Positions 7,436 to 15,143 of a DNA stretch of 22,404 nt are shown one piece after another. The position numbers and the translations under genes were made by a program. The stretch's first letter is position 1. Each line of letters starts with the position of its first letter. Origin of the DNA: Bacillota bacterium (GTDB taxonomy: Bacteria > Bacillota > Clostridia > Lachnospirales > Lachnospiraceae); assembly GCA_023415475.1 (NCBI GenBank), contig JAEZKL010000068.1, positions 1 to 22,404 on the forward strand. The letters run 5' to 3'. A model generated the notes under the pieces. That model had not been told where the DNA came from. It did no database searches and saw only the letters and a program-made list of their open reading frames with translations.

Positions 7436-8912
7436 AGCTACCTCCTTTAAGCAATCTTCCGTTTGCAAAGCCCTTATACTCCTCAAGAAACCATTCTGCG
7501 TTCTTTTCTGCGAGTAGTGTTACGGCATCTCCCTCAAAGGCAAATTGTATCCGTAGATTACCATGATAGATATCGATTATTTGACAATATAACCTCAAAG
7601 TGTTCGGCATGGTCCACGCAGCAGCGGTCAACGAATCATAGCCATATCCACATGGAGTTCCGATGCGCCGTCCCGAATAGTGTGTTTCTGGGAACGGTTG
7701 TTGTATGTAGTCGTAGTATCCGAATTTCAATGTATGAACTCCCGTTGCATTTTCATAATGCAGCGTACCGCCATCCCCTGTAAACGTAAATCGAAGCCAT
7801 AGGATTCCCAGTGGATTCGTTTCCATGACGTAGGTTTCTCCGTCTATCTGCTGCTCCATCGAGACATGTGGGATACCGGGTGGCATCGGCAATCTTAGAT
7901 TGCTTGTCAACGTAACAAGTGACTGAATAGCTTTCTCATCTTCGGGTAGAGCATGGTCACATAGTGCAGGAACAATCTCGCTAAAGAATAGCGGAAAAAT
8001 TGATTCTAAAAACTTGTCGTAGTTGCGATCATCATAAGCATTGGTGATTAACGTTATATCCAGTTCAGGTAAGCAGATTGCAAATTGTCCGCCCATACCG
8101 CGCATGGCAAATCCACGTTGCAAAATCCAAAACTGATAACCATAACCCGCACCGGAGTCCCACGAGCTATCAATCTGCTTGCTCGTCGCCTCTATCATAT
8201 AATCACGGGGTAGAAGCTGTTCACCACAGTATTCTCCATAATGAGTGCAAAGGTCTGCAAAAAAAGCAAACTCACGTGCCGTCAAGCAAACACCGGACCC
8301 GCCCCACTCATATCCACAAGGAGTTTCCACACAAAATGCATCTTCTGAAATACCGAGCTTATTAAACACCGGGCGTAATACGCTCATGAACTCCTCGCCC
8401 GAAACGCGGCGGATGATGACACAAAGCATCGTAGTTCCCGTCGTACAATAGCGGAAAATCTGCCCCGCTTTATGAGTGATCTCACCCGTGAAAAATGTCT
8501 TTATCCAATCGGGATCGTTTGCATCATAGTTAGTTCCCTCTTCAAAGCAGGTTGCCATACGAAGCAGATCACGGATCGTCATTTCTGCGAGCCATGGATG
8601 CGGATCTACCGGTGCTTCATTCGGAAAGAATTGAAGCACTTTATCCTCCAAGGATAGCAGCCCTCTTTCAATCAATATCCCAACCGCAACGGAAACAATG
8701 CTCTTGCTGCACGAGTATAGTCGATGACGATATGAAGCATCGAAGGGCTTCCAGTAGCTTTCGAAACAGAGCTTACCGTGTCGTAAGATCAGAACATCAT
8801 GCATAACAAGCTGCCTATCACATAATCCGCGTATATAGCGCTCAATCGCAGCGGAAGGGATACCTACTGCTTCGGGTGTGCAAGTGGGAAGGTTAATTAA
8901 TTTAGGTTCCAT
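7425..8912 (-). CDS. Serine hydrolase, class C beta-lactamase-related (esterase-like)
   Basis: 495 residues, first gene of the catabolic operon. The SxxK motif is Ser67-Cys-Ser-Lys70 in LYSCSKS, Tyr155 lies in RYCTTGTTML where the YxN motif should be, and GMGGQ (about 272-276) stands in for the KTG/HxG strand. This resembles the EstB / 6-aminohexanoate-dimer-hydrolase side of the family, which cleaves esters or amides rather than acting as a true beta-lactamase. The third residue of the Tyr motif is Thr rather than Asn or Ser. A C-terminal domain of about 170 residues (from about 325) looks like a beta-rich lipocalin-type extension. There is no signal peptide. The context suggests removal of acyl groups from imported sugars (inference). 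ATG 8912 is chosen because GAGGAG lies 8 bases upstream, inside the longer frame from 8933. Confidence 0.8.
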   Translation of the reverse strand: MEPKLINLPTCTPEAVGIPSAAIERYIRGLCDRQLVMHDVLILRHGKLCFESYWKPFDASYRHRLYSCSKSIVSVAVGILIERGLLSLEDKVLQFFPNEAPVDPHPWLAEMTIRDLLRMATCFEEGTNYDANDPDWIKTFFTGEITHKAGQIFRYCTTGTTMLCVIIRRVSGEEFMSVLRPVFNKLGISEDAFCVETPCGYEWGGSGVCLTAREFAFFADLCTHYGEYCGEQLLPRDYMIEATSKQIDSSWDSGAGYGYQFWILQRGFAMRGMGGQFAICLPELDITLITNAYDDRNYDKFLESIFPLFFSEIVPALCDHALPEDEKAIQSLVTLTSNLRLPMPPGIPHVSMEQQIDGETYVMETNPLGILWLRFTFTGDGGTLHYENATGVHTLKFGYYDYIQQPFPETHYSGRRIGTPCGYGYDSLTAAAWTMPNTLRLYCQIIDIYHGNLRIQFAFEGDAVTLLAEKNAEWFLEEYKGFANGRLLKGGSYDL

Positions 8913-8920
8913 AGCACATT

Positions 8921-8926
8921 CTCCTC
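8921..8926 (-). promoter_or_regulatory. Ribosome binding site that decides the serine hydrolase start
   Basis: GAGGAG on the minus strand, 8 bases before ATG 8912. The in-frame ATG at 8933 precedes this site, so the shorter protein is favoured. Confidence 0.7.
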
Positions 8927-8965
8927 GTATCATAGTTTTTACAAGAAAACATTTATAATATTACT

Positions 8966-8993
8966 GGGATAATAGCCTTGTATCTATTATCCC
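8966..8993. repeat. Perfect 10-base inverted repeat in the leader of the catabolic operon
   Basis: Plus strand GGGATAATAG (8966-8975), an 8-base spacer, then CTATTATCCC (8984-8993), with no mismatch. It lies 54 bases upstream of the serine hydrolase ATG, in the gap between the importer and catabolic operons. It could be an operator for a dimeric regulator or a hairpin in the mRNA leader. There is no T-run on the minus-strand side, so it is not a standard terminator for that direction. I found no convincing -35/-10 pair nearby. Confidence 0.7.
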
Positions 8994-9045
8994 TTTATAC
9001 AATCCTGATATAATATGCATAACCGGAAGAAACACGCTATGCAGT

Positions 9046-9064
9046 GAACAAACCGTGTTTGTTC
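9046..9064. repeat. Short inverted repeat in the gap between importer and catabolic operons
   Basis: GAACAAA (9046-9052), spacer CCGTG, TTTGTTC (9058-9064): a perfect 7-base dyad. It overlaps a second pairing, AAACACG (9030-9036) with CGTGTTT (9054-9060), so two alternative folds are possible. It may be a regulator site for the catabolic operon. No function is proven. Confidence 0.45.
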
Positions 9065-9090
9065 TCATTGCTCACATTTACTTATGCGTT

Positions 9091-9127
9091 AAAATAGGTA
9101 TCGTGCAGGAAAAATCCCACACGATAC
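9091..9127 (-). terminator. Probable Rho-independent terminator after the ABC ATPase
   Basis: Read on the minus strand just 8 bases after the ATPase stop: GTATCGTG, a 14-base centre that includes GGGA and TCC pairing halves, then CACGATAC (hairpin 9098-9127), followed by CTATTTT. An 8-base perfect stem, an extended inner stem and a short T-rich tail fit a terminator closing the importer operon and separating it from the catabolic operon. Confidence 0.7.
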
Positions 9128-9134
9128 TCATACT

Positions 9135-10241
9135 TTAATCAAAAACGGTAATGTTGTGATGAGAGCCTTTATCAAAAATTGTTGTAAATTCTAGACGTGG
9201 TCGCACGAACAATGGTTTGTCGACGGGTCGGTTGACCTCAACCGGCGTCATGACACGAATACTGGTATCCCCTGTGAAGCAACGATACAGATTCTCCTTG
9301 CCGAGATGCTCAATATAGTCCGTCTTTAGTGAAATCGCGTTGTCTTTACCCTCTACCAATTCGAAATTGTGTGGACGAATACCCAATACGACCTGATCAC
9401 CCGTCAATTTTGAAGCATCGATCAAGCTCTCCGGCAGTTCAATCGTACCTCCGGACGTGGTGCAAATATAGTGGCCTGCGTTCTTCTCGATCTTGCCGTC
9501 GATGAAGTTCATCGGCGGGTTGCCGATAAATGATGCGACAAAGAGATTTTCGGGTCTGCTGTACAATACATTTGGATCGCCGTACTGCTGCATAGAGCCC
9601 TGGTCGATTACCACAATGTGTGAAGCCATTGCCATTGCTTCCTCTTGATCGTGTGTAACGATGATTGCTGTCAGTTTCAGCTTCTCTTGCAGCTTCTTGA
9701 TCTCGTCACGGATTTCCAGCTTCAGACGTGCGTCAAGATTCGACATCGGTTCGTCAAGCAAAAGAATATCTGTATTCTTAACCAAAGCACGGCACATGGC
9801 GACACGCTGCTGCTGACCGCCGGAAAGCTGTGAGGGCATACGCTTCAAAAGCCCGGTAATCTTAACGATCTCAGCAACCTCATGTACGCGCTCTTCAATC
9901 TCCTTCTTCTTGAGCGTCTTCATTTGTCTCAAAGGAAAAGCAATGTTTTCAAAGACGCTCAGGTTTGGATAAAGAGCATAGCTCTGGAACACCATGCCGA
10001 TGTTACGATCCTTTGGCATGACGTTATTCACGTAGCGCCCGTTGAAAAAGATGCTACCCTCAGTGGGACGATAGAGGCCACAGAGCATCATCAGTATCGT
10101 GCTCTTGCCGCAGCCAGAGGGTCCTAGCAGTGCGACGAAGTCTCCTTTTTCAATCGTCAGGTTGACATCGCGTACAGCGTATGTCTTTCCTCCGTCATAA
10201 GATTTACCTACATTTTCTAAACGAATCATGGGTTCGCTCAT
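9135..10241 (-). CDS. Sugar ABC transporter ATP-binding protein (MsmX/UgpC/MalK type)
   Basis: 368 residues, the usual length for CUT1-family ATPases. Walker A GPSGCGKST lies at 40-48, the Q-loop at Gln86, the signature LSGGQQQR at 139-146, Walker B ILLLDEP at 159-165, the D-loop SNLD after it, and the switch His197 in VTHDQE. A C-terminal regulatory TOBE/OB domain (about 235-368) begins after FIGNPPMNF. It powers import through the two permeases just upstream. Many Firmicutes rely on one shared MsmX for several CUT1 importers, so an ATPase within the operon suggests a self-contained system. Its ATG overlaps the previous stop as ATGA, with GGGAGG 9 bases upstream, so translation is coupled to the permease. 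It is followed by the probable terminator. Confidence 0.93.
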   Translation of the reverse strand: MSEPMIRLENVGKSYDGGKTYAVRDVNLTIEKGDFVALLGPSGCGKSTILMMLCGLYRPTEGSIFFNGRYVNNVMPKDRNIGMVFQSYALYPNLSVFENIAFPLRQMKTLKKKEIEERVHEVAEIVKITGLLKRMPSQLSGGQQQRVAMCRALVKNTDILLLDEPMSNLDARLKLEIRDEIKKLQEKLKLTAIIVTHDQEEAMAMASHIVVIDQGSMQQYGDPNVLYSRPENLFVASFIGNPPMNFIDGKIEKNAGHYICTTSGGTIELPESLIDASKLTGDQVVLGIRPHNFELVEGKDNAISLKTDYIEHLGKENLYRCFTGDTSIRVMTPVEVNRPVDKPLFVRPRLEFTTIFDKGSHHNITVFD

Positions 10242-11107
10242 TGTTTGGAACCTCCCTGTTTAACTTCTAAGAGTGTTTTTTGTGAGATAGCGAATGCTAT
10301 TATAACCGGTATTATGTAGCAGAAGCATGCTGCTGCTAAGACGCCGGCAGTTACTAAATACTTTCCGTCCTGGCCATCCATCATAGCACCGATAAAGCTT
10401 GACATCGTTGCACCACTGCCGCGCATGAACAAGGTGATCAGGATATACTCGCCCCAACCGCTCAGGAACGCATTGATTAAGGTGACGGCTATACCGGGCT
10501 TTGCTGCCGGTACGATGATGCGAAGGAATGTTTTGAAGCGTGATGCACCATCGACGATGGATGCCCATTCAATATCCCAAGAAATATTATCGAAAAAGCC
10601 CTTCATCAGCCAGACGGAACCTGGAAGATACATGGCGATTTTCAAAAGTGCAACACCAGTCAGCTTGTTGACGAGGTTCATTTCTGAAAGCAATAGGATA
10701 AAGCTCATCAATAGGGCAACCTGCGGAAACGCATCGAGGACAATCAATAATTTCGCCAAGAGTTTTCTCCCCTTGAAATCCGTACGGGAAAGTGCGTATG
10801 CCGCGGGAACCGTAATCAAGACGACGCCGACTGCCATCATCGTTGCAAATCCAAAACTACTGAGTATCGTCCCCGTAGCGGCGGGCAATATAATTCCATG
10901 TTTTATCTCTGTATCCTGAGTTAAAAAGGTCCAATTCGACAGTGTCAGATTTCCGGACGTATCTTTGAACGCTTGCAGAAACATCCAGGCATAAGGAACT
11001 ATAATACCACTTGATACCAATAGTATCAAAAGGACGTACTTCCATACACCGCGAGGACGATCATCGAGACGAAGCGTCTGTGTTTTTTGTTTCTTAACCT
11101 TTTCCAT
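10238..11107 (-). CDS. Sugar ABC transporter permease, MalG type
   Basis: 289 residues with about six membrane segments (approximately 23-45, 80-108, 121-141, 153-172, 203-225 and 258-280). The EAA loop that docks on the ATPase is at about 180-206 (EWASIVDGASR with downstream RIIVPAAKPG). This is the usual layout of the second CUT1 permease. It begins 13 bases after the MalF-type permease stop, with AAGGAGG 8 bases before the ATG, and overlaps the ATPase by 4 bases. It should form a heterodimer with the neighbouring permease in the cytoplasmic membrane. The sugar specificity cannot be read from it; the context suggests uronic-acid-containing oligosaccharides. Confidence 0.9.
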   Translation of the reverse strand: MEKVKKQKTQTLRLDDRPRGVWKYVLLILLVSSGIIVPYAWMFLQAFKDTSGNLTLSNWTFLTQDTEIKHGIILPAATGTILSSFGFATMMAVGVVLITVPAAYALSRTDFKGRKLLAKLLIVLDAFPQVALLMSFILLLSEMNLVNKLTGVALLKIAMYLPGSVWLMKGFFDNISWDIEWASIVDGASRFKTFLRIIVPAAKPGIAVTLINAFLSGWGEYILITLFMRGSGATMSSFIGAMMDGQDGKYLVTAGVLAAACFCYIIPVIIAFAISQKTLLEVKQGGSKQ

Positions 11108-11120
11108 ACCTTTCGCCTCC

Positions 11121-12074
11121 TTATATATCCATGCGCGGTATACGCATCTGCTTGTCGATTTTGAATACGCGGAGCATAATCAGACCAATCACAATAGACA
11201 TGGCAACCAGGAATACGGAAAGCGCCGCACCGTAACCATAGGTGTGATAGGTATATGCATTCTGAAAGATGTAGTAAGCATACGTGGTCGTCTTACCCAT
11301 CGGACCGCCGTTCGTCAATAAACGAATCGCTTCGTACATCGTGAAGTTTCCAAGAATGCTCCAAAGTGTTTTCTGCATAATCGGCCAGCTTAAATATGGA
11401 AGTACGATGCGGCGGCAGATATATAAGCTCGATGCACCATCCACCTTTGCGGACTGAATGATGTGGTCTGGTATTTGTCGTATCGCAGAGCTGAACAGAA
11501 TGATCGAGCCCGAAGCGGAGCGTAGACAACAAAAAAGTACCAGTATTTCCATAGAATATTTCGTAAACCAATTAATAGTCGGCAAGCCGATCGATTGTAA
11601 CATCATATTGATAAGGCCGTAATCCGCCGGACCAAACACAAAGCGCCAGATGAACATGAACGCGATGGTCGGTGTAAGATTCGGAATCAACCAAATAATG
11701 CGGAATAGTAAGCCTAAGTTTTCTCTACGATAGACGATATCCAAATAATAGGTTGTGATAATAACAACAAAAATCGAGCCAAGAACCGAAAGTACCGTAT
11801 TGATTCCAACGAACAGCAATGTTCGAAGAATTATCTTATCTAAACCCGGATAGCCAAATATTTTTTTATAATTTGCTAATCCAATGAAGTTCCATTCTAA
11901 CGAGATGCCCATATCCGTAAAGGACATGACGATCATTAAAACGATCGGAATACAGACGAATATTAAGGTCAGAATGAGGAACGGGGACATCATCATAAAC
12001 GGAAACAACTGTTTTCTTCTGATGGCCAGCTTATCCGCTCGTAAGGTGTGGGCGTCTTTCATGGAATTTTCCAT
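11121..12074 (-). CDS. Sugar ABC transporter permease, MalF/UgpA type
   Basis: 317 residues: a basic cytoplasmic N-terminus, a first membrane segment at about 31-57, then about five more. The EAA motif is at about 200-226 (QIPDHIIQSAKVDGASSLY followed by RRIVLPYL). VFGPADYGLINMML after segment 4 is typical of CUT1 permeases. AGGAGG lies 5 bases before the ATG. It partners the MalG-type permease downstream. It is separated from the binding-protein gene by 128 bases holding a strong hairpin, which probably lowers permease expression relative to the binding protein. Confidence 0.9.
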   Translation of the reverse strand: MENSMKDAHTLRADKLAIRRKQLFPFMMMSPFLILTLIFVCIPIVLMIVMSFTDMGISLEWNFIGLANYKKIFGYPGLDKIILRTLLFVGINTVLSVLGSIFVVIITTYYLDIVYRRENLGLLFRIIWLIPNLTPTIAFMFIWRFVFGPADYGLINMMLQSIGLPTINWFTKYSMEILVLFCCLRSASGSIILFSSAIRQIPDHIIQSAKVDGASSLYICRRIVLPYLSWPIMQKTLWSILGNFTMYEAIRLLTNGGPMGKTTTYAYYIFQNAYTYHTYGYGAALSVFLVAMSIVIGLIMLRVFKIDKQMRIPRMDI

Positions 12075-12127
12075 AGTGGCCTCCTTTTTGATTAAGTAGC
12101 TTATAAAATCGAGTAGCTCTAAATAAG

Positions 12128-12160
12128 GTACGCTCGCAGTGGATCACACCACGAGCGCAC
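12128..12160 (-). terminator. Intercistronic hairpin between binding-protein and permease genes
   Basis: Read on the minus strand, GTGCGCTCGTGGTG pairs with CACTGCGAGCGTAC around a 5-base loop: about 14 pairs including three G-U. The T-tail is weak (CTTATTT). This is the usual place for a hairpin that partly stops transcription or protects the 3' end of the binding-protein mRNA, so the binding protein is made in excess over the permeases. Confidence 0.65.
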
Positions 12161-12202
12161 TATGTTCATTAACTTAAATTTGAATAAATCAGAATTAATT
12201 TA

Positions 12203-13657
12203 TTATTCCAAGACGTAGTTACCTTCACCCATGTTGAAAGTGATCTTATTGATGAGCTCGTCTGTAATCGTTTCGATCGATGCTGCGTTGGGATCGTTTG
12301 CCTCAACCTCAGCCTGCTGGATTGCATCAAAGAATTCCTGGCTGCTCATGAACATCTGCAGATAAGAATTATGTGGTGTAGTATAGCTGTAATCGTTCAT
12401 GTAAGTTGCATCAAGCATCCAAGCATCTTTCTGATACTCGGGATGATCGATGGTCTCCTGCGTGATTGCAAGGTGCGCATGTCTTACTGACGTATTAAGC
12501 TGAAGCTCCGTATCGAGGACGTTGTCCAGGATTCGTCTGCAATATTCAGCAGTCTTCTCATCCTTCTGGGATGCGGTGGTCAGAGCATAAAAGTAAGGGT
12601 TGGAACCACCAGTCACCGGATCACCTGCTTGGGGGACAGGATTTGGAATACTAAAGTAGTTTTCATCGAAGTATTCACTGGTTACACCGCTTGCAGCCAT
12701 GACGTCACCCTTAGCAGCAATTTGTCCATACCAGCAGAATGCCTTGCCATTGGGCCAAATGTCTCCCTCTAGCATATCCCAGTTAAAGTCGGTCAGATGG
12801 TTGTAAGGAGTGATGCCCAGCTGGACATTCTCACGCCAGTAAGAGAGGAAGTCAATAATGTTCTGGCGATTGATTACAACCTGTCCCTGATCGTTTACAG
12901 GAACCTCTCCATCGTTCCAGGTAATAAATGTGTAAGGCCAGTCAGCCCCCTTGTTGGGACGATGGGTGATACCGTATTCACAAATACCTGCATCAACGAC
13001 CTGCTTTGCCAAATCCTGCAGATCCTTCGCGGTAATCTTGCCGGCACGGGCATCTGTCTTCCAAGCTTCAATTTGTTCATCGGTCCAGCCGAGCTGTTGC
13101 AGTGCAGGCTTATAGATGATAACAAAACGAACCTCAGTGTCGAGGATGATTCCATAATAAGAGTCATTCATAAAGCCCATATCACGCATTTTCTGTGAAA
13201 CCTTCGTGGAGTATACTTCATCGTTTACAACGTATGAACTATCTACGATGGCACCAGCTTTACTGAAATCTGCGACAATGCTTCTGGTCTGTGCGATAAA
13301 CTCGGGAAGGTTGTCTTCCTTTATCCACAGATTGAAGGTGTTTACAAAATCGTCGACCACCTCATATTCTACGGTGACAGTATCCTTGCTTCCCTCACTC
13401 GCAAGCTGCTCGTTCAGCATCTTAGCTGCTGCGATGATGTTCTCAGCACGCCACGCCTCATTACTGCAACCGATACGGAAGGTATAATTCTTGCCCCCTT
13501 CTTCCGTTGTCTCTTCAGTTGCCACTTCAGTTGTCGTGTCAGTCTGCTTATCATTAGCATCAGTCGTGCTTGTTTCGGTTGCCTTAGAACAACCAACTGC
13601 AAAAAGAATTACGGTGCAGAGTATTAATAGCACCGGAATACGGAACCTATTCTTCAT
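12203..13657 (-). CDS. Extracellular solute-binding lipoprotein (family 1) of the sugar importer
   Basis: 484 residues. A type II signal peptide runs MKNRF, a hydrophobic stretch (8-20) and a lipobox FAVGC with Cys23, followed by a Thr/Glu-rich linker to about residue 55. The rest is a family 1 solute-binding fold, with NLPEFIAQTRSIVADFSKAGAIVD near the start of the ligand domain and PHNSYLQMFMSSQEFFDAIQQ near the end, followed by the usual C-terminal helix. It is anchored on the outer face of the membrane and delivers sugar to the permeases. AGGAGGAG is 6 bases before the ATG. It is the first gene of the importer operon, with its own -10 candidate at 13708. Ligand identity is inferred only from neighbours. 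Confidence 0.9.
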   Translation of the reverse strand: MKNRFRIPVLLILCTVILFAVGCSKATETSTTDANDKQTDTTTEVATEETTEEGGKNYTFRIGCSNEAWRAENIIAAAKMLNEQLASEGSKDTVTVEYEVVDDFVNTFNLWIKEDNLPEFIAQTRSIVADFSKAGAIVDSSYVVNDEVYSTKVSQKMRDMGFMNDSYYGIILDTEVRFVIIYKPALQQLGWTDEQIEAWKTDARAGKITAKDLQDLAKQVVDAGICEYGITHRPNKGADWPYTFITWNDGEVPVNDQGQVVINRQNIIDFLSYWRENVQLGITPYNHLTDFNWDMLEGDIWPNGKAFCWYGQIAAKGDVMAASGVTSEYFDENYFSIPNPVPQAGDPVTGGSNPYFYALTTASQKDEKTAEYCRRILDNVLDTELQLNTSVRHAHLAITQETIDHPEYQKDAWMLDATYMNDYSYTTPHNSYLQMFMSSQEFFDAIQQAEVEANDPNAASIETITDELINKITFNMGEGNYVLE

Positions 13658-13707
13658 ATAGGTCTCCTCCTATAATTTTTATTTCAGCATTTACATACTG
13701 TGATATT

Positions 13708-13713
13708 ATTATA
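13708..13713 (-). promoter_or_regulatory. Possible -10 box of the importer operon
   Basis: A perfect TATAAT on the minus strand, 50 bases before the binding-protein ATG. No good -35 is found at 16-18 bases upstream, which would fit a promoter needing an activator such as the AraC-type response regulator encoded next door. Three TTGCT words (plus strand, 13746, 13753, 13768) lie upstream, the outer two 22 bases apart. Confidence 0.45.
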
Positions 13714-13784
13714 AGCATTCCGAAGGAGGAAGCATATGTTTGTATTTGCTGATTGCTTTGTAGAATTTTGCTCTTTTATATGAT

Positions 13785-15143
13785 TTAATGGGTATCTGTT
13801 TGTGCAAAATACCAGCTGTTGAACAGTTTCATCAAGTCACGTCCGCTCGTGGAATGAGAATATTCCTCGCCATGAGCCTTCAACCACTGCTCCCGCATCT
13901 CCGAAATCTGGCTTAACCGTAAATCACCTGTTGCTAAGCGCGAGAAATACGGATCAATGTAGTCCGTATCGAGTATGTGTTTTTCATACAAACGGCGTAT
14001 ATCCGGTAAGCACATCTCCACCGGGTCGAACGCCGTGTTACGATACGACCCCGTATTCGAAAAAAGCGGATACCATTCCACCGAACTTGCAGACTTCTCC
14101 TCCGCCAGCATCTCCTCCATCTGCATCTCCTTCGATACGCTTTGCAGTTCGACCAAAAAGCGATTAGCAAGCTCTCCGTCCGCACAGTCTGCGGAAATCA
14201 GGCCGGTCAGGTAAGCGTATATATTGGTCTCCGTACAGGAATCGTCTACGGGTAGCTTTGCCAAGACGACTTGACGGCCCATTTTCTCGGCACTTCGGAT
14301 TGCTTCCCTGGCAATTTCCTCACTCGGAAAGACTGCCATTGCGCTCTTGCCATAGGCCAACATTTCGATTCCGCTGTATTTAGATAGAAGTAAGCAGTCG
14401 CTTGGGATATAGCCATTTTGATAAAGCTGATTCACGTAGATCAGATAGTCCTCCGCCTTATCGGATATCTTGTCAAACTTCACTTGTCCGTCTTCCAAGT
14501 AAAACTCGCGTCCGCCCGTCGGAGAGATTTCAAACAACTCAAGCAGCACCGAAAAGCCCTCCTGTGCAGGAGAACCATATACGGCAAGCGGTACCTTATA
14601 GAATTCAGAAAGCTTCTGCAATGCATCCTTCATCGAATCCGCCGTGAACGGAATATTCTCCAAGCCCAACTGTCTCAGGGTTTCCGGAACAACCGCAAGG
14701 ACCGGATGTATTCGCCCGCTATAGGAATCTGCAAAGATATGGCCGTACTGTTTTCCACGATATTTTCCAAGCTTGTAGCCCGTTTCCGATAGATTCTTCC
14801 CAAGCTCCATCAGCTGTGAACGTTCCACCAAAGGTAGAATCCATTTTGGATCTTCGGTGAGCATAACTCCCGTAAAAGTAATTTCGGAAACATTATCCTC
14901 ACCATCTGCCAGGAAGAAATTGATCAGCTTGATCCGAACGTTTAATTTTTCTTCGAGCCTGATCCGTATGCTCTCATCCTGTAAGGCTCGAACAGCAGTA
15001 TACTGTTTTGCATTTTCTGTGATGTACACATTCAGCACCGGCAACGGCTCTTCCTCCTGTACGTTCTCTGACTGTAAGGAAGTCGTGCAGGCAACGCTAA
15101 AGATCAGGAGTAAAATGATCAACCAACTCCAAAATCGTTTCAT
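13785..15143 (-). CDS. Solute-binding-like lipoprotein encoded with the two-component system
   Basis: 452 residues. A type II signal peptide ends at FSVAC with Cys19. After a Glu-rich linker the protein has features of a family 1 solute-binding protein (MLTEDPKWILPLVERSQLMELG, then alternating helices and strands such as GIEMLAYGKSAMAVFPSEE), but it differs clearly from the importer's own binding protein. Its ATG overlaps the kinase stop as ATGA, with GGAGG 7 bases upstream, making it the third gene of the sensory operon rather than part of the importer. Because of that coupling I infer it is either an extracytoplasmic ligand sensor for the kinase, as XylFII is for LytS, or a second binding protein for the importer. 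No terminator is visible after it. Confidence 0.8.
   Translation of the reverse strand: MKRFWSWLIILLLIFSVACTTSLQSENVQEEEPLPVLNVYITENAKQYTAVRALQDESIRIRLEEKLNVRIKLINFFLADGEDNVSEITFTGVMLTEDPKWILPLVERSQLMELGKNLSETGYKLGKYRGKQYGHIFADSYSGRIHPVLAVVPETLRQLGLENIPFTADSMKDALQKLSEFYKVPLAVYGSPAQEGFSVLLELFEISPTGGREFYLEDGQVKFDKISDKAEDYLIYVNQLYQNGYIPSDCLLLSKYSGIEMLAYGKSAMAVFPSEEIAREAIRSAEKMGRQVVLAKLPVDDSCTETNIYAYLTGLISADCADGELANRFLVELQSVSKEMQMEEMLAEEKSASSVEWYPLFSNTGSYRNTAFDPVEMCLPDIRRLYEKHILDTDYIDPYFSRLATGDLRLSQISEMREQWLKAHGEEYSHSTSGRDLMKLFNSWYFAQTDTH

Noticed and set aside
7425..8912. Antibiotic-resistance beta-lactamase
   Set aside because: The motifs fit the esterase-like branch (GGQ instead of KTG), there is no signal peptide, and the gene is embedded in a sugar operon.
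8930..9090. Several TATTAT/TATAAA words that might be -10 boxes for the catabolic operon
   Set aside because: None has an acceptable -35 at 16-18 bases, and the region is AT-rich, so matches by chance are expected.
13658..13784. Catabolite-repression (cre) site upstream of the importer
   Set aside because: No sequence fitting the 14-base cre consensus with central CG could be found by eye.
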